Assembly: GCA_948474755.1 (NCBI GenBank)
Contig: CAOLHI010002540.1
Location: 310,001-374,000, forward strand
Source of the DNA: Ctenosaura bakeri
Taxonomy: Eukaryota > Chordata > Lepidosauria > Squamata > Iguanidae
DNA length: 64,000 nt
Reading direction: 5' to 3'
In this document: positions 46,500-56,130 of the stretch, one piece after another
Layout: the number at the start of each line of letters is the position of its first letter
Position numbering within the stretch: position 1 is the stretch's first letter
Notes under the pieces: model-generated
What the model was told of the DNA's origin: nothing
The model's database searches: none
The model's input: the letters and a program-made list of their open reading frames with translations, nothing else
Translations under genes and position numbers: made by a program

Positions 46500-47369
46500 A
46501 GCAGTCATGTATAAAGTGACTCTTAATTACTGAAACCAAGTGAACACATGTTGAAACACACACACACCTCAGTGTCTTTTCTCTGGGATTCCACCCTTCA
46601 ACTTGAGGCCCAGTGAAGAAGGGGCAGGCCTTGAGCTCTGAGAACTGTAATTCTGTATATATGTGTTCCTTTATTCAGATATCCACTATGTGTGGATAGC
46701 AGGAAAAGTCCAGAAGGAGCAAGGCACCACAGAGGACTGTGTAAGGTCCTGCTTTGGGGGTCCCTGATATCAGTATGGTTTGGATGGGCACAATATCTAA
46801 TTGATATCATATACAATTGGCAACACACCTTAACTGAGACTGATATCAAAATCAAACTTAAAGATGACCAGGAGGTCAAGCCAGAAAGAGGAAGAAACTG
46901 ACTGTAAACATGAGGTCACAGGCAGGTCAGCCTAAAACACCCTCTTGGTATAACCTAGGTCAGTTATCAGGTAAATCAGCTCTGTTCCAGAGAATAATAC
47001 TCTTAAGTAGAAGCTGGAATGTCCCAGAGAACTGCAATTATGAGAAGCCCTCCAGGACACTAATTGACAGATGCCCATCCGCTACGCACCTGGACTCCTT
47101 CTTCTTGCCTCATAGCACATACATAGCACACACAACAGATAGCTATTACAACACACATTATGTCTTTGTCATCCAGACACTTTGAACATTAGTTCATTGT
47201 CTGTGCTGCAATTCTTATTGTTCCACACCTGGAACTGCACATATCCTCCACTGCCACAGGCTTTTTTTTTTTGTACAAATACCATTGATTTCGGGATGTC
47301 CAGTGCAGTCTCTCAAAGGTCTACCCATCACTTTGTCTGTCTAGCTCATGAATGAGAACTTTCCTTAGG
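46500..47369. other. unrecognised sequence, possibly the upstream part of an LTR
   Basis: No clear match. Since an LTR 3' part begins near 47370, some of this stretch may be the diverged U3 of that copy, but I could not align it with 61914. A T run lies at 47262-47271. Confidence 0.35.
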
Positions 47370-47703
47370 TCCTACCTAAGCCTAAACACATTTCTGCTCT
47401 TCACTACTCTTCTGGACTGGTAATTATAAATCTCAAAAAAACCCTCAGACTCACTATACATAATTTTTTCTTCCCTTTCTCCTTTAGTTAGCTCTTGTGT
47501 GAATGTTTGACTGTGTTTTGTGTGCATGCATGAGTGAATTCTCCCCAAATTTAAAAAACAAACAAAACATTTTTATCTTACTTTTGAATCTCTGGCCAGT
47601 TCTTTTCCTGTGTGAGCATGTAAACACTGGTAGAAAAGACCTTGTTAAGTTAACCCACCCTTGCAAGCCTCCTCTTTGAGCTAATTCATTCTCCACTTCT
47701 GCA
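47370..47703 (+). mobile_element. LTR-like element, copy 3 (3' part)
   Basis: CTTCACTACTCTTCTGGACTGG near 47400 and TCTGGCCAGTTCTTTTCCTGTG near 47591 are shared with the LTR at 26635. So is the end region AATTCATTCTCCACTTCTGCA, which closes in CA at 47703. The upstream part is absent or too diverged to place. Confidence 0.6.
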
Positions 47704-49253
47704 AGGAGGTATTGATATCACGGGGTGGCCCTTGTAGCACCTACATTTTAGGGTAACAGCAGGACCAAGGCTATGGTTCTGCAGCCCCTTTAATTGCACA
47801 TTACCCCTTCAAATAAATATTTTGTGGTGGCACAGACACCTAGTTCTCTGAAATCTATCATTTGACGACATGTCTGGCTTATAGTTCAAGGTGTTCTATA
47901 AAAAAAAAAGCTATCTTGGGAATAGAAGTTTGATTGGTAAAGTATGGAACATGTACATATTTAAAGTGAATAACACAAATGAACAAAATACTGTCTACCA
48001 GATAGTCCATTGATTAAATTAAGAACAAAAAGGGGAAGTTACATATTGCAGTCCGCTAAACAGAGTTTTCAGAATTCTAAGGGCACAGCAAATTTGGACT
48101 GAGTCAGATGGCATCTAATGTCATTTTCCAGCACAACCAAGCAAACATTTGCACATGTGTTTGCTTGTTTGTTTATATTTAATGAGTCAAAATGATATCC
48201 TTTCATTTACGCCAGGAATGAGTTTGTTTTTTAAAAAAAACTAATTTTGCTTTTTGTATAGTTGTTGTTCATTGAGGAAGATCTTATCAGGAAGATTGCT
48301 GGAAGAAATGCTGGGCCCTCTCATCATCAGTTATCACACTGCAAAAAGGCAGGTTTTAGCCAAGATTTTCCCTTGTGGCTTTGAGAAGTTCTATTTCACA
48401 ACCTTAAACAGGGATAATATCAGGAGAAGTCAAGTGCCCTCAGGAAATGGCAGGCTGGTTTTCACCTGCTTACCTCAGCAGATTTTCAATGACACACACA
48501 CATAGGTGCACACACAAACAAAAATTTCTGGTAGCATCTTATTTCACTGAGTAAAAATTGTGTGAGTGAACTGAAAGGCCTACTGGTTATGTTTCTGGAC
48601 TCCTACATGCAGATGTGAACCATCATCCCTAATAAACTGCTCTCTGAAGGATTTGTTATCTGTACAGAAATTGAATTTCACTTTCAACATTTTAGCATGT
48701 GTAAAATTTAAAAGTAACCTCCATCACAGAAATCTTTTTCCCCTCCTCTAGAATTCAGATCACAACAGCAGTGCTGGAATGGACCAAACGGTTTACCTAG
48801 TCTTGCATCCTGTTTCCTATAAACAGAGACCAACCATGCTATTAAAGGAAGCCCACAAACAGGATGTTTGCTACATTGTCCCAAATCCTACTCGAAATCT
48901 TCCTTCATATTTTGTTTACGTCAGGCTGGAAAAATTTGTTTATTTTTCTTCCCATATAGAAATCTGTTTTCTGCAAGTTTTTCTCCTAATCATGTGTTTT
49001 GTATGTAATTCTCCTTTTATATACATATTTGTGCACATTTTCCCCTTTAGTTTGTCTGTATTTTCCAACTGTGTGTATCCCTTAGGTCTTCATATTTCTA
49101 AAATGTAAGTAGGGTTTTATTGCTTTTTTATTTCTCCAAAACAAAACTCCCACAGATACATAGAGGACAGAGATCAGTATGCCCGAAACACAGCACAATC
49201 CCACACACTTGTAGAGGAAAGAGAACATTATGCCCTGTGGTTATCATAACTAT
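47704..49253. other. mostly unrecognised; old repeat fragment near 48770-48900
   Basis: At 48800-48880 the words AGTCTTGCATCCTGTTTCC and GGAAGCCCACAAACAGGATG resemble a widespread old reptile repeat that contains CCAGCATCCTGTT and AAGCCCACAAGCAGGA. The rest shows nothing recognisable. Confidence 0.35.
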
Positions 49254-49686
49254 GGCTCTTTTCGCATGCCAGTCCTGTTGCAAAATGGCCTCAGGAGCAT
49301 CGTGCGATTATGAGGACCATTTCACATGATGTCCTCGCAATCGCACAACGTTCCCAAGGCCAGTAGGTGGCGATCACACATTATATCATTTTTGGCTTGT
49401 TGCCAAAAATGATGCGCGATTGTGCATCGCTCCTGGGGCCCCACCTGTGCTTACCTTGTGTGTAGAGTCTCCAGACGCATGGCCATCGTGCTTCCTCCCC
49501 CAACGCAGCCTGGGGAAGTACCCGGCTGTGCTGTGAAAGGAAGGGGTGGAGCCCTCATACTTTCTTCTGGCCAGCACGGAGCTGGTGCAGAGAGCAAGCA
49601 GAGGGGATGTGAATGCCTCCTGGACAAGGCTTTTTGTGTGATCCCCGCATGACGCCAGTGGCACCAGGTAAGATGCGGAAAGGGCC
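49254..49686 (+). mobile_element. GC-rich MITE-like element, copy 8
   Basis: It starts GGCTCTTTTCGCATG and ends ATGCGGAAAGGGCC, 433 bp, same subfamily as 15155 and 24950 and in the same orientation. TAT before it (49251-49253) and TAC after it (49687-49689) may be a worn 3-bp TSD. L1-D inserted within a few bases of its right end. Frames of 92 and 76 codons inside are not recognisable proteins. Confidence 0.87.
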
Positions 49687-49701
49687 TACGATATAGTTAT
49701 T
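49686..49701. repeat. left target-site duplication of L1-D
   Basis: The 16-mer ctacgatatagttatt recurs exactly at 56115-56130. Confidence 0.95.
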
Positions 49702-49926
49702 TTATTTTATTTTTTATAAAAAGTTTTTATTATTAAAACACAAACACACAAACAATTACAATAACAATACATAAATTCACCTATCCAAATGATATTAAAT
49801 AATACAAAATATTCCTAAACTTCCACCTTAACCTTTGAGTCAATAAGTAGTATACTAACTCAATAACAGTTTTCCATATATCTCTTCATCAACTCCTCCC
49901 ATAACATGATTTAACTCCTCCTCATT

Positions 49927-52900
49927 TTAACCCCTATCACCGTGTCCATTAATTTTGAGATATTGTAATACTCCTTCCCAATGTTTAAAGAAATTTTTCT
50001 TATTTTCACCTCTAATAATTCCTGTTAGTTTATCCATTTGAATAATCTCAATTAATTTCAACTTCCATTCTTCTATCGATGGAATAGTCTTTTCTTTCCA
50101 TTTGCGTACTATCACCATCCTTGCTGCTGCAGTCATATAAAATAGTTGTTTACCGACTTTCTGGTCAAGATCAACTTTCCACATCGATAATAAATATGTT
50201 TCAGGAGTCATTTCAAATTTTAACTTCAGTATCAATTCCATCTGACCATGAATCTCTTTCCAAAACTTTTTAACCATTTTACAGGACCACCATGCGTGAA
50301 AAAAGGAACCTACTTCTTCTTCACACTTCCAGCATTTATTTGGGTAATTCTTAGTCATTGTTGCTAACCTCTGAGGGGTTAAGTACCATCGAAGGTACAT
50401 CTTATAAATATTTTCTTTGATATCTTGACATAATGTATATTTTAGTGTTCTAGTCCACAATTGTTCCCATTGTTCCATCATTATTGGATGATTAAAATTT
50501 TGGGCCCATTTAATCATAGAAGGCTTCACAGTTTCTTCTTCAGTATACCATTTCAATAGAATTTTATAAACATTAGAGATAACTTTGACCTCCTTTCCAT
50601 ATAATACTGCATTTAATTCCTCTTCCATTATTTGATATTCATTATTTTTAATATCAATTTTAAATTTTTCATATATTTGTCTATAGAGTAACCAATGGCA
50701 TTTAATTCCTGACTCATTTAGTTCTTGTTGAGATTTAATTTTAATCTGTTTTGACTGTGTCAAAATCAAATCTTCATATTTTATCCACTTATTGAATAAA
50801 ATATTCTCTCTTTTGAAGAAAGCCTCATAGGGGGAAACCCATTTTGGAATACTTCTACAAGCTCTCCACACATATTTTTGCCACACTTTAATAAGAGCTT
50901 TCCTTAACAGATGTCTATTAAATTCTTTGCTCACTCTTCCCTTTTTAAACCAAATATAGTAATGCCATCCTTGCCCCAATCCGTCACCTTCTATTTGTAA
51001 TAATTTGCTATTTTCTAATTTGATCCATTCTTGAATCCAATTTAAAGCGCAGGCATGAAAATACAGAGTCAAGTTTGGTACTGCCAATCCCCCTCTATTT
51101 TTCTCATCTTGCATAATCTTCATTTTAACCCTGGGTTTCTTCCCTCCCCAAATAAATTTACTAATCTCTTTTTGCCAATCATTAATCACTTTATCATTTT
51201 GAATTATTGGAATAGTCTGAAACAAATACAATAATCTTGGTAACACTACCATTTTAATTGTTGCGATCTTACCTAACCATGATAGTCTGAGGTTGCTCCA
51301 ATTCTTAAGGTTTTTAGAAATTTCTTTCCATACTTTAGAATAGTTGTTTTTGAAAAGATCAGAAATTTTACTAGAGAAAACTATACCTAGATATTTAATT
51401 TTAGATGCAATCGTAAAACCTGTATCCATAGCCACCCTGGTCTTCTCTTCTTCAACCATATTTTTCATCAACACCATTGTTTTTTCTTTACTAACTCTCA
51501 AACCAGAGTATTTTCCGAAATCATTTAAAATATTTTTCAAAGTATTTAAGGAACCGTCTTCATATTCTAGCGTAATTGCCAAATCATCAGCAAATGCTCT
51601 GATCTTATATTCTTTACCTTGTAATTTAACTCCTTTTATTCTATTATGATCTCTAATTTTTAATATTAACACTTCTATTACCAAAAGAAATAGCAATGGA
51701 GATAACGGGCAACCTTGGCGTGTCCCTCTTTGTATCGTAAATTTTCCCGTTCTAGATCCATTAATGATAATACTCGCATATTGTTTCGTATAAATTGTTC
51801 TTATCCAATTAATAAAATTTAAACCCAAATTCATCTTTTCACAAACTTTAAACATAAATTCCCAATTAACCGTATCAAACACTTTTTCGATATCTAAAAA
51901 TAAAGAAACTAATTTTTTCTGGGGATGGTTTTCACAATATTCTAATATGTTGATTATATTCCTTACATTATCCTTTATAAACCTCCCAGGGAGAAATCCT
52001 GTCTGTTCCTGCGAAATTATCTCTTTTAAAACTTTCTTTAATCTCTTTGCTAAAATGGCAGTAAATATTTTATAATCTGAGTTTAATAATGATATCGGGC
52101 GGTAATTTCTCATATCCATCTGGTCTTTTCCTTCTTTTTGAATTAATGTTATATTAGCCTCTTTCCACGTTTCTGGCAAGTCCCCTTTGATTGCCTCATT
52201 CATGGTAAATGTTAAGATTGGAGCTAATTCTAATTTGAAGATTTTATAAAATTGGGAGGTGAAACCATCTGGGCCCGGTGCTTTCCCCGTTTTGGCCTCT
52301 TGAATCGATTCTAATACTTCTGATACCGTTATAGGTCTATTTAATTCCTCACGTTGTTGGTCCGATAAAATGGCCAGATTTTGATTTTCTACATAAGCAC
52401 TTAATATCTCCTGCTGAGATTCTTGGCCTTTATAGAGTGTAGTGTAATAATTCAGCATAATTTTCTTAATCTGATGAAAATCTGTATACACAGTATCTCC
52501 ACTCTTTAATTTTAAGATCATCGTTTTTTCTTTCCTTCCTTTCAATTTCTGTGTAAGCCATCTTCCATTTTTATTAGCCCATTCGAAGTTGAACTGTTTG
52601 GAGTAAGTTATCCTCTCTTGGACTTCCAAGTCGATTTCCGATTCAATTCGTTTACGTAGGAACTTGATCTCCTTTAATATTTCCTCATTTGTTGGATCTT
52701 GTATTAATTTTTCTTCTTTCCTTTTCAATTCCTCCTCTAATCTCTGAAAATTCTCTCTTTTCCCCTTATTAATTCTTGACTTTTGTTGTATACATAATCC
52801 TCTTATTACGGCCTTAGCCGCATCCCAGACAATCCAATGTTTAACATCTTTATCAAGGTTTTCTTCAAAATATAATTTTAATTGATTTTTAATTTTGGTC

Positions 52901-53166
52901 ACAAACTCTTCCTCCTGAAATAACTTTTCATCTAGCCTCCAATTAAATGAGTATTCCTCTTTATATTTTAATTCTAACAGAATGGGATTATGATCTGAAA
53001 ACTTTCTCGGCAAGATCTCTTGATTTTTAATCAATTTAGTCAAAGAGTTTGTAACCAAAAACATATCAATACGGGAAAAGGATGTATGGGGCTCTGAATA
53101 AAATGTAAAATCCTTAGTATCCCCATACTTATATCTCCAGACATCCAATAAATTCAGATTATTCAT
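49927..53166 (-). CDS. L1-D ORF2, uninterrupted 1079-codon part (end of endonuclease, reverse transcriptase, C-terminal Cys/His domain)
   Basis: The L1 ORF2 protein nicks target DNA and reverse-transcribes its own RNA there. The open part starts inside the endonuclease, with F-Y-S-E-P at 22-26, S-R-I-D at 31-34 and S-D-H-N-P at 57-61. The RT shows G-P-D-G-F (298-302), N-Y-R-P-I-S-L-L-N (354-362), L-D-I-E-K-V-F-D (424-431), R-Q-G-C-P-L-S-P-L-L-F (483-493) and the catalytic F-A-D-D (525-528). The C-terminal motif is C945-x2-C948-x8-H957-x4-C962. All RT residues expected for activity are present. The true start lies upstream near 53673: the frame opens a little before the given ATG, and the N-terminal endonuclease is in other frames. 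A whole ORF2 would be about 1250 residues. Translation of the RT part would require bypass of the frameshifts, so I regard it as a recently broken gene. Confidence 0.9.
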   Translation of the reverse strand: MNNLNLLDVWRYKYGDTKDFTFYSEPHTSFSRIDMFLVTNSLTKLIKNQEILPRKFSDHNPILLELKYKEEYSFNWRLDEKLFQEEEFVTKIKNQLKLYFEENLDKDVKHWIVWDAAKAVIRGLCIQQKSRINKGKRENFQRLEEELKRKEEKLIQDPTNEEILKEIKFLRKRIESEIDLEVQERITYSKQFNFEWANKNGRWLTQKLKGRKEKTMILKLKSGDTVYTDFHQIKKIMLNYYTTLYKGQESQQEILSAYVENQNLAILSDQQREELNRPITVSEVLESIQEAKTGKAPGPDGFTSQFYKIFKLELAPILTFTMNEAIKGDLPETWKEANITLIQKEGKDQMDMRNYRPISLLNSDYKIFTAILAKRLKKVLKEIISQEQTGFLPGRFIKDNVRNIINILEYCENHPQKKLVSLFLDIEKVFDTVNWEFMFKVCEKMNLGLNFINWIRTIYTKQYASIIINGSRTGKFTIQRGTRQGCPLSPLLFLLVIEVLILKIRDHNRIKGVKLQGKEYKIRAFADDLAITLEYEDGSLNTLKNILNDFGKYSGLRVSKEKTMVLMKNMVEEEKTRVAMDTGFTIASKIKYLGIVFSSKISDLFKNNYSKVWKEISKNLKNWSNLRLSWLGKIATIKMVVLPRLLYLFQTIPIIQNDKVINDWQKEISKFIWGGKKPRVKMKIMQDEKNRGGLAVPNLTLYFHACALNWIQEWIKLENSKLLQIEGDGLGQGWHYYIWFKKGRVSKEFNRHLLRKALIKVWQKYVWRACRSIPKWVSPYEAFFKRENILFNKWIKYEDLILTQSKQIKIKSQQELNESGIKCHWLLYRQIYEKFKIDIKNNEYQIMEEELNAVLYGKEVKVISNVYKILLKWYTEEETVKPSMIKWAQNFNHPIMMEQWEQLWTRTLKYTLCQDIKENIYKMYLRWYLTPQRLATMTKNYPNKCWKCEEEVGSFFHAWWSCKMVKKFWKEIHGQMELILKLKFEMTPETYLLSMWKVDLDQKVGKQLFYMTAAARMVIVRKWKEKTIPSIEEWKLKLIEIIQMDKLTGIIRGENKKNFFKHWEGVLQYLKINGHGDRG

Positions 53167-53673
53167 CCTATTATCAAAGGAAGTCAGAAGTTTTCCTTGT
53201 TTCTCTTTGTTATTTTCCCAGATTTTCTATCCAATTTAGGGTTAATCACCCCATTCCAATCTCCTAAACATAATAGATTTCTATACTCTAATTCCATAAT
53301 CTTATTAGTCAAATTTTTATAAAAACTCTCCTGATTCTTATGTGGACCATAAATATTTATCACCAATATTTTCCAACCTTGCCAATTGATTGCTACCCCT
53401 ATATAATGACCTTCTTCATCCTTTAAGATTTCTTTAGGGTGTAAGCTCGCTTTTATATATAAAACAACACCCCTCTTTTTGGTCTTGGAATTGCCGCAAA
53501 TTCTTTACCTATTTTTTTATTTCGAATCAGGTAAGCTTTTTCTTTTTTGGGATACGTATTTCTTGTAAACCCACTATATCTAATTTTTTCTTTTCAATAC
53601 AATAAAAAATTTTCCTTCGTTTTTGGGGCGTTAACAAACCTTTAATGTTCCAAGAGAGAATTTTCAGTGTCAT
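53167..53673 (-). pseudogene. L1-D ORF2 endonuclease N-terminal part, frameshifted
   Basis: The minus strand starts M-T-L-K-I-L-S-W-N-I-K-G-L at 53673, followed by I-V-G-L-Q-E-I-R, where other copies read I-Q-E-T-H. A stop follows within about 50 codons. A separate frame at 53184-53366 carries Y-G-P-H-K-N and G-D-W-N-G-V-I-N-P. One more shift near 53200 joins to the long frame. At least two frame changes plus stops are needed, so this endonuclease is not functional. Confidence 0.85.
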
Positions 53674-53701
53674 AGTAGAAGAATTTAGGTTTAAATTTCA
53701 C

Positions 53702-54720
53702 TTAATAATTTTCTTCACCAGATTCTATACTTTCTTCACTTCTTGATTCGTTACCTGCAACACCAGCTCCTTCTTCACTATCTTGTTCTTGGACTTGATC
53801 CTTCTTTTTAGCGGGTTGATTGTCTTCTCTACTCTTCCCCTGATATGACCTGTTTCTTGATTGCTCTTTCCCATACCTTTTCATAAAAGTTTTCGCCTCC
53901 TGAACAGTATCGATCTTAAAATGTTGTTCTTGAAATCGAAAGCTAATTCCTTCCAACTTCCCCCATCTATATATTACATTACAAGATTTCAAAAATGATG
54001 TGATAAATCTATATTCATTTCTTTTCCTCAAAATTCGAGGAGGCACATCTTTGTAGATCTTTACTCTCATCTTGTCTATTATCAGATCATGTTCCAAGCT
54101 CTTTTGGATTATTTCTTCTCTCGTCTTCTTCCATACTAATTGAACCATTATGTCTTGGGGAAGCCGCTTCTCTCTTGCTACTTTTGAATCGATCCTATAC
54201 ATTTTATCAATCTCCCACTCCATCTTCTCCAATGTTATATTTAGATATTCGGCTAACGGCGGGATTAGTTTTGCGTATAAATTTTCATCTTTACACTCTT
54301 CTAAACCTCTAATCTTAATATAATTCTCTTGAGCTTTTAGATCAACCAGAGCCTTTTCATCCAGAAGACGTTCCTGTTATCATATTTTCTGTTACATCTT
54401 CTATTTCTTTTGTTTTGATCTCGATTACTTCAACTCTTTCTTGTGTTTTCTTAAGGTCTTCTTGCAACCCTCCTAGTGCCACTTTAAGGCCCTTTATTTC
54501 ATTTTTAAAATCTTGCTTTATCTCTCCTCTAAGCTCTTTCATTTCCTGCCTCATTTCCAATTTAATATTTCTTATTTCCTCTAATAAAGTCTGTTGAAAA
54601 TTATCAGTTTTTTCTGCCTTGTCTGATTTATTTTGTTCAAACTTGGTGGTTGGCTCTAAAGATAGTTTCCTTTGATTTACAGAAGTTTTAGTTATTCTTG
54701 AACTCATTCTGGTGTCCATC
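53702..54720 (-). pseudogene. L1-D ORF1, one frameshift (coiled coil / RRM + C-terminal domain)
   Basis: ORF1 protein is the RNA-binding trimeric chaperone of the L1 particle. The upstream frame (54357-54815) includes a coiled coil with K-L-E-M-R-Q-E-M-K-E-L-R and repeated E-I-K heptads. It probably starts at the methionine run M-D-T-R-M near 54718, although the frame stays open to 54815. It ends early at 54357. The downstream frame begins just after a stop near 54370 with R-L-L-D-E-K, then Y-I-K-I-R-G-L-E-E (RRM-like) and R-I-L-R-K-R-N-E-Y-R-F-I (C-terminal domain). It ends in an acidic Ser/Glu tail at 53702. A single-base shift near 54370 separates the two. The protein is otherwise complete. 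Confidence 0.85.
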
Positions 54721-54895
54721 ACAGTATCCCAAATTGTTAGAAACGATGGGATTATACCAAGTGGAAACTTAATTGGTTTCGACAGCTCTGTCAACATCAA
54801 ATTCTCTATTATCACAGAACAGCCTTATTATCTATTGTCACAGATTAACCTTAATATTTTAACACAGTAACTAGATAACAGAATATGCACTCAGT

Positions 54896-54981
54896 ATCTA
54901 TCCAAAAATACCTTTTTGTATATATCAAAATAAGATTTTGTATACATCTATCCAAAAATACCTTTTTGTATATATCAAAAT
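54896..54981. repeat. two-unit tandem repeat in L1-D 5' UTR
   Basis: ATCTATCCAAAAATACCTTT... is repeated with a 50-base period and near identity for about 36 bases. Confidence 0.9.
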
Positions 54982-56105
54982 TATCTCAGTAGTATATACA
55001 AGATACAGCAATAGAAAATTATGAAAATTTATAAAAATTTAGGAAGAGAGAAAAAGGGAAAGGAGAGAAAGGGAGAGAAAGAGCAGAGTGGAGTTTAAGG
55101 GGACCTTTAGAAGAAGAGAGAACAATAAGGGAAGACTCCAGCTTCAGAGGAATTTTCTCTTGCTCTTCTACTCTGTCCAAGTTGTATTACGCAGGGCTTC
55201 TCAAGGCTTCTCATAAGCTCAAGTCCTCAACGATCTTCCTCCCCCTTCTTGCTGTCCCCTTCTCGTTCGTCTACAGCTCTCCTCAGGCTGTTCAAATTTC
55301 ACTCTTCTATAATTCAATCTTATTCCAGACGTGATCCTAATATATATGGTTTGTCAAATCTGCTTTAAGCTTGTTCCAAACACTTTTTCCAGCACGTTCC
55401 CCCTTTTCAGTTCCAACTAAACAACTATCTACGACTAATCTTCTTCCGCCGCCATTATTCTTCTGCCCTTTAGCACTCTCACACTCTCAGATCCATTCCT
55501 TGAATCAGTTCAATCCCACGATCGATCAAATAGTTATATGAAATAAAAAAGTCTAGCTCTGCCCAACAGGTTCCAAATTTTGCTATAGCAAAAATAGATA
55601 AAGTAGGGAAGGGAAAAAAGAAAAAAAAAACGCCAGAAAACACCAGTTGACGCTAGAGATCACCCTCTTCTCCTCCAAATTAAATCCCCTCACTAGCGTC
55701 GCTCTATAATTTTTCCTCCTTTCAAAATTTCCTCTCACCCTTTAGAGTCTCTGGGATTCTTTGAGTCACCAGGGAGAAGAAAAAAAATGCTGTTTAAAGC
55801 TCCTCGCCGGTCAAAGCCTTTGCAGGTTTTTGCAAACAGCCCGAAGGCACCGCTTTTTGCATAGCATCACCGGTTGGTCGGGGCTGCTCCAGTCCACCGT
55901 CTCTCGCTCTCCACCCCGAACACAATCCTGCGCTCGAGGTGCAGTACCGGGACTTCCTAGACTTCTCGAGCCCCCCTTTTGGTCTCCCTATACCAAGAGG
56001 GTACCTGATCTGGCCAGATGATCGCCAGAAATCGTCAACCACACCGGCAAAGATCCTCAATTCGTGACCGCTTCACTGAGGACCTTACCGCGGCACCATG
56101 ATCGA

Positions 56106-56114
56106 ACCGGAAGT
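56106..56114 (-). promoter_or_regulatory. ETS-like motif ACTTCCGGT at the L1-D 5' terminus
   Basis: The plus strand reads ACCGGAAGT immediately before the right TSD, so the sense strand begins ACTTCCGGT, identical to the L1-C start. A regulatory role at the transcription start is inferred. Confidence 0.6.
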
Positions 56115-56130
56115 CTACGATATAGTTATT
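56115..56130. repeat. right target-site duplication of L1-D
   Basis: An exact copy of 49686-49701. Confidence 0.95.

Larger units (their letters stand above)
49702..56114 (-). mobile_element. L1-D, full-length and youngest minus-strand L1
   Basis: This 6.41-kb element has a perfect 16-bp TSD, an A-rich 3' end at 49702 and a 5' end at 56114 beginning ACTTCCGGT in sense. Sense order is a 5' UTR (56114 to about 54720), ORF1 (to 53702), ORF2 (about 53673-49927) and a short 3' UTR (49926-49702). ORF2 is open for 1079 codons. Frameshifts remain in ORF1 (near 54370) and in the ORF2 endonuclease (near 53200 and upstream). It therefore looks recent but not autonomous. Its sequence differs widely from L1-C, so the two belong to distinct L1 families. 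Confidence 0.95.
54721..56114 (-). promoter_or_regulatory. L1-D 5' UTR / presumed internal promoter
   Basis: About 1.4 kb lies upstream of ORF1. The first ~350 bases in sense (56114-55760) are G+C- and CpG-rich, unlike the remainder, as in other L1 promoters. Two 36-base copies of an ATCTATCCAAAAATACC-type unit lie 50 bases apart (54896 and 54946). Open frames on the plus strand here (55761-56021) are chance products of the CpG-rich part. Promoter function is inferred from position. Confidence 0.65.

Noticed and set aside
51344..51649. 101-codon plus-strand frame
   Set aside because: It lies antisense to the L1-D ORF2 and is a shadow of that gene.
55761..56060. CpG-rich region with open frames, possible first exon and CpG-island promoter of a host gene
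   Set aside because: It is the 5' end of L1-D, bounded exactly by the TSD, so the CpG content belongs to the retrotransposon.
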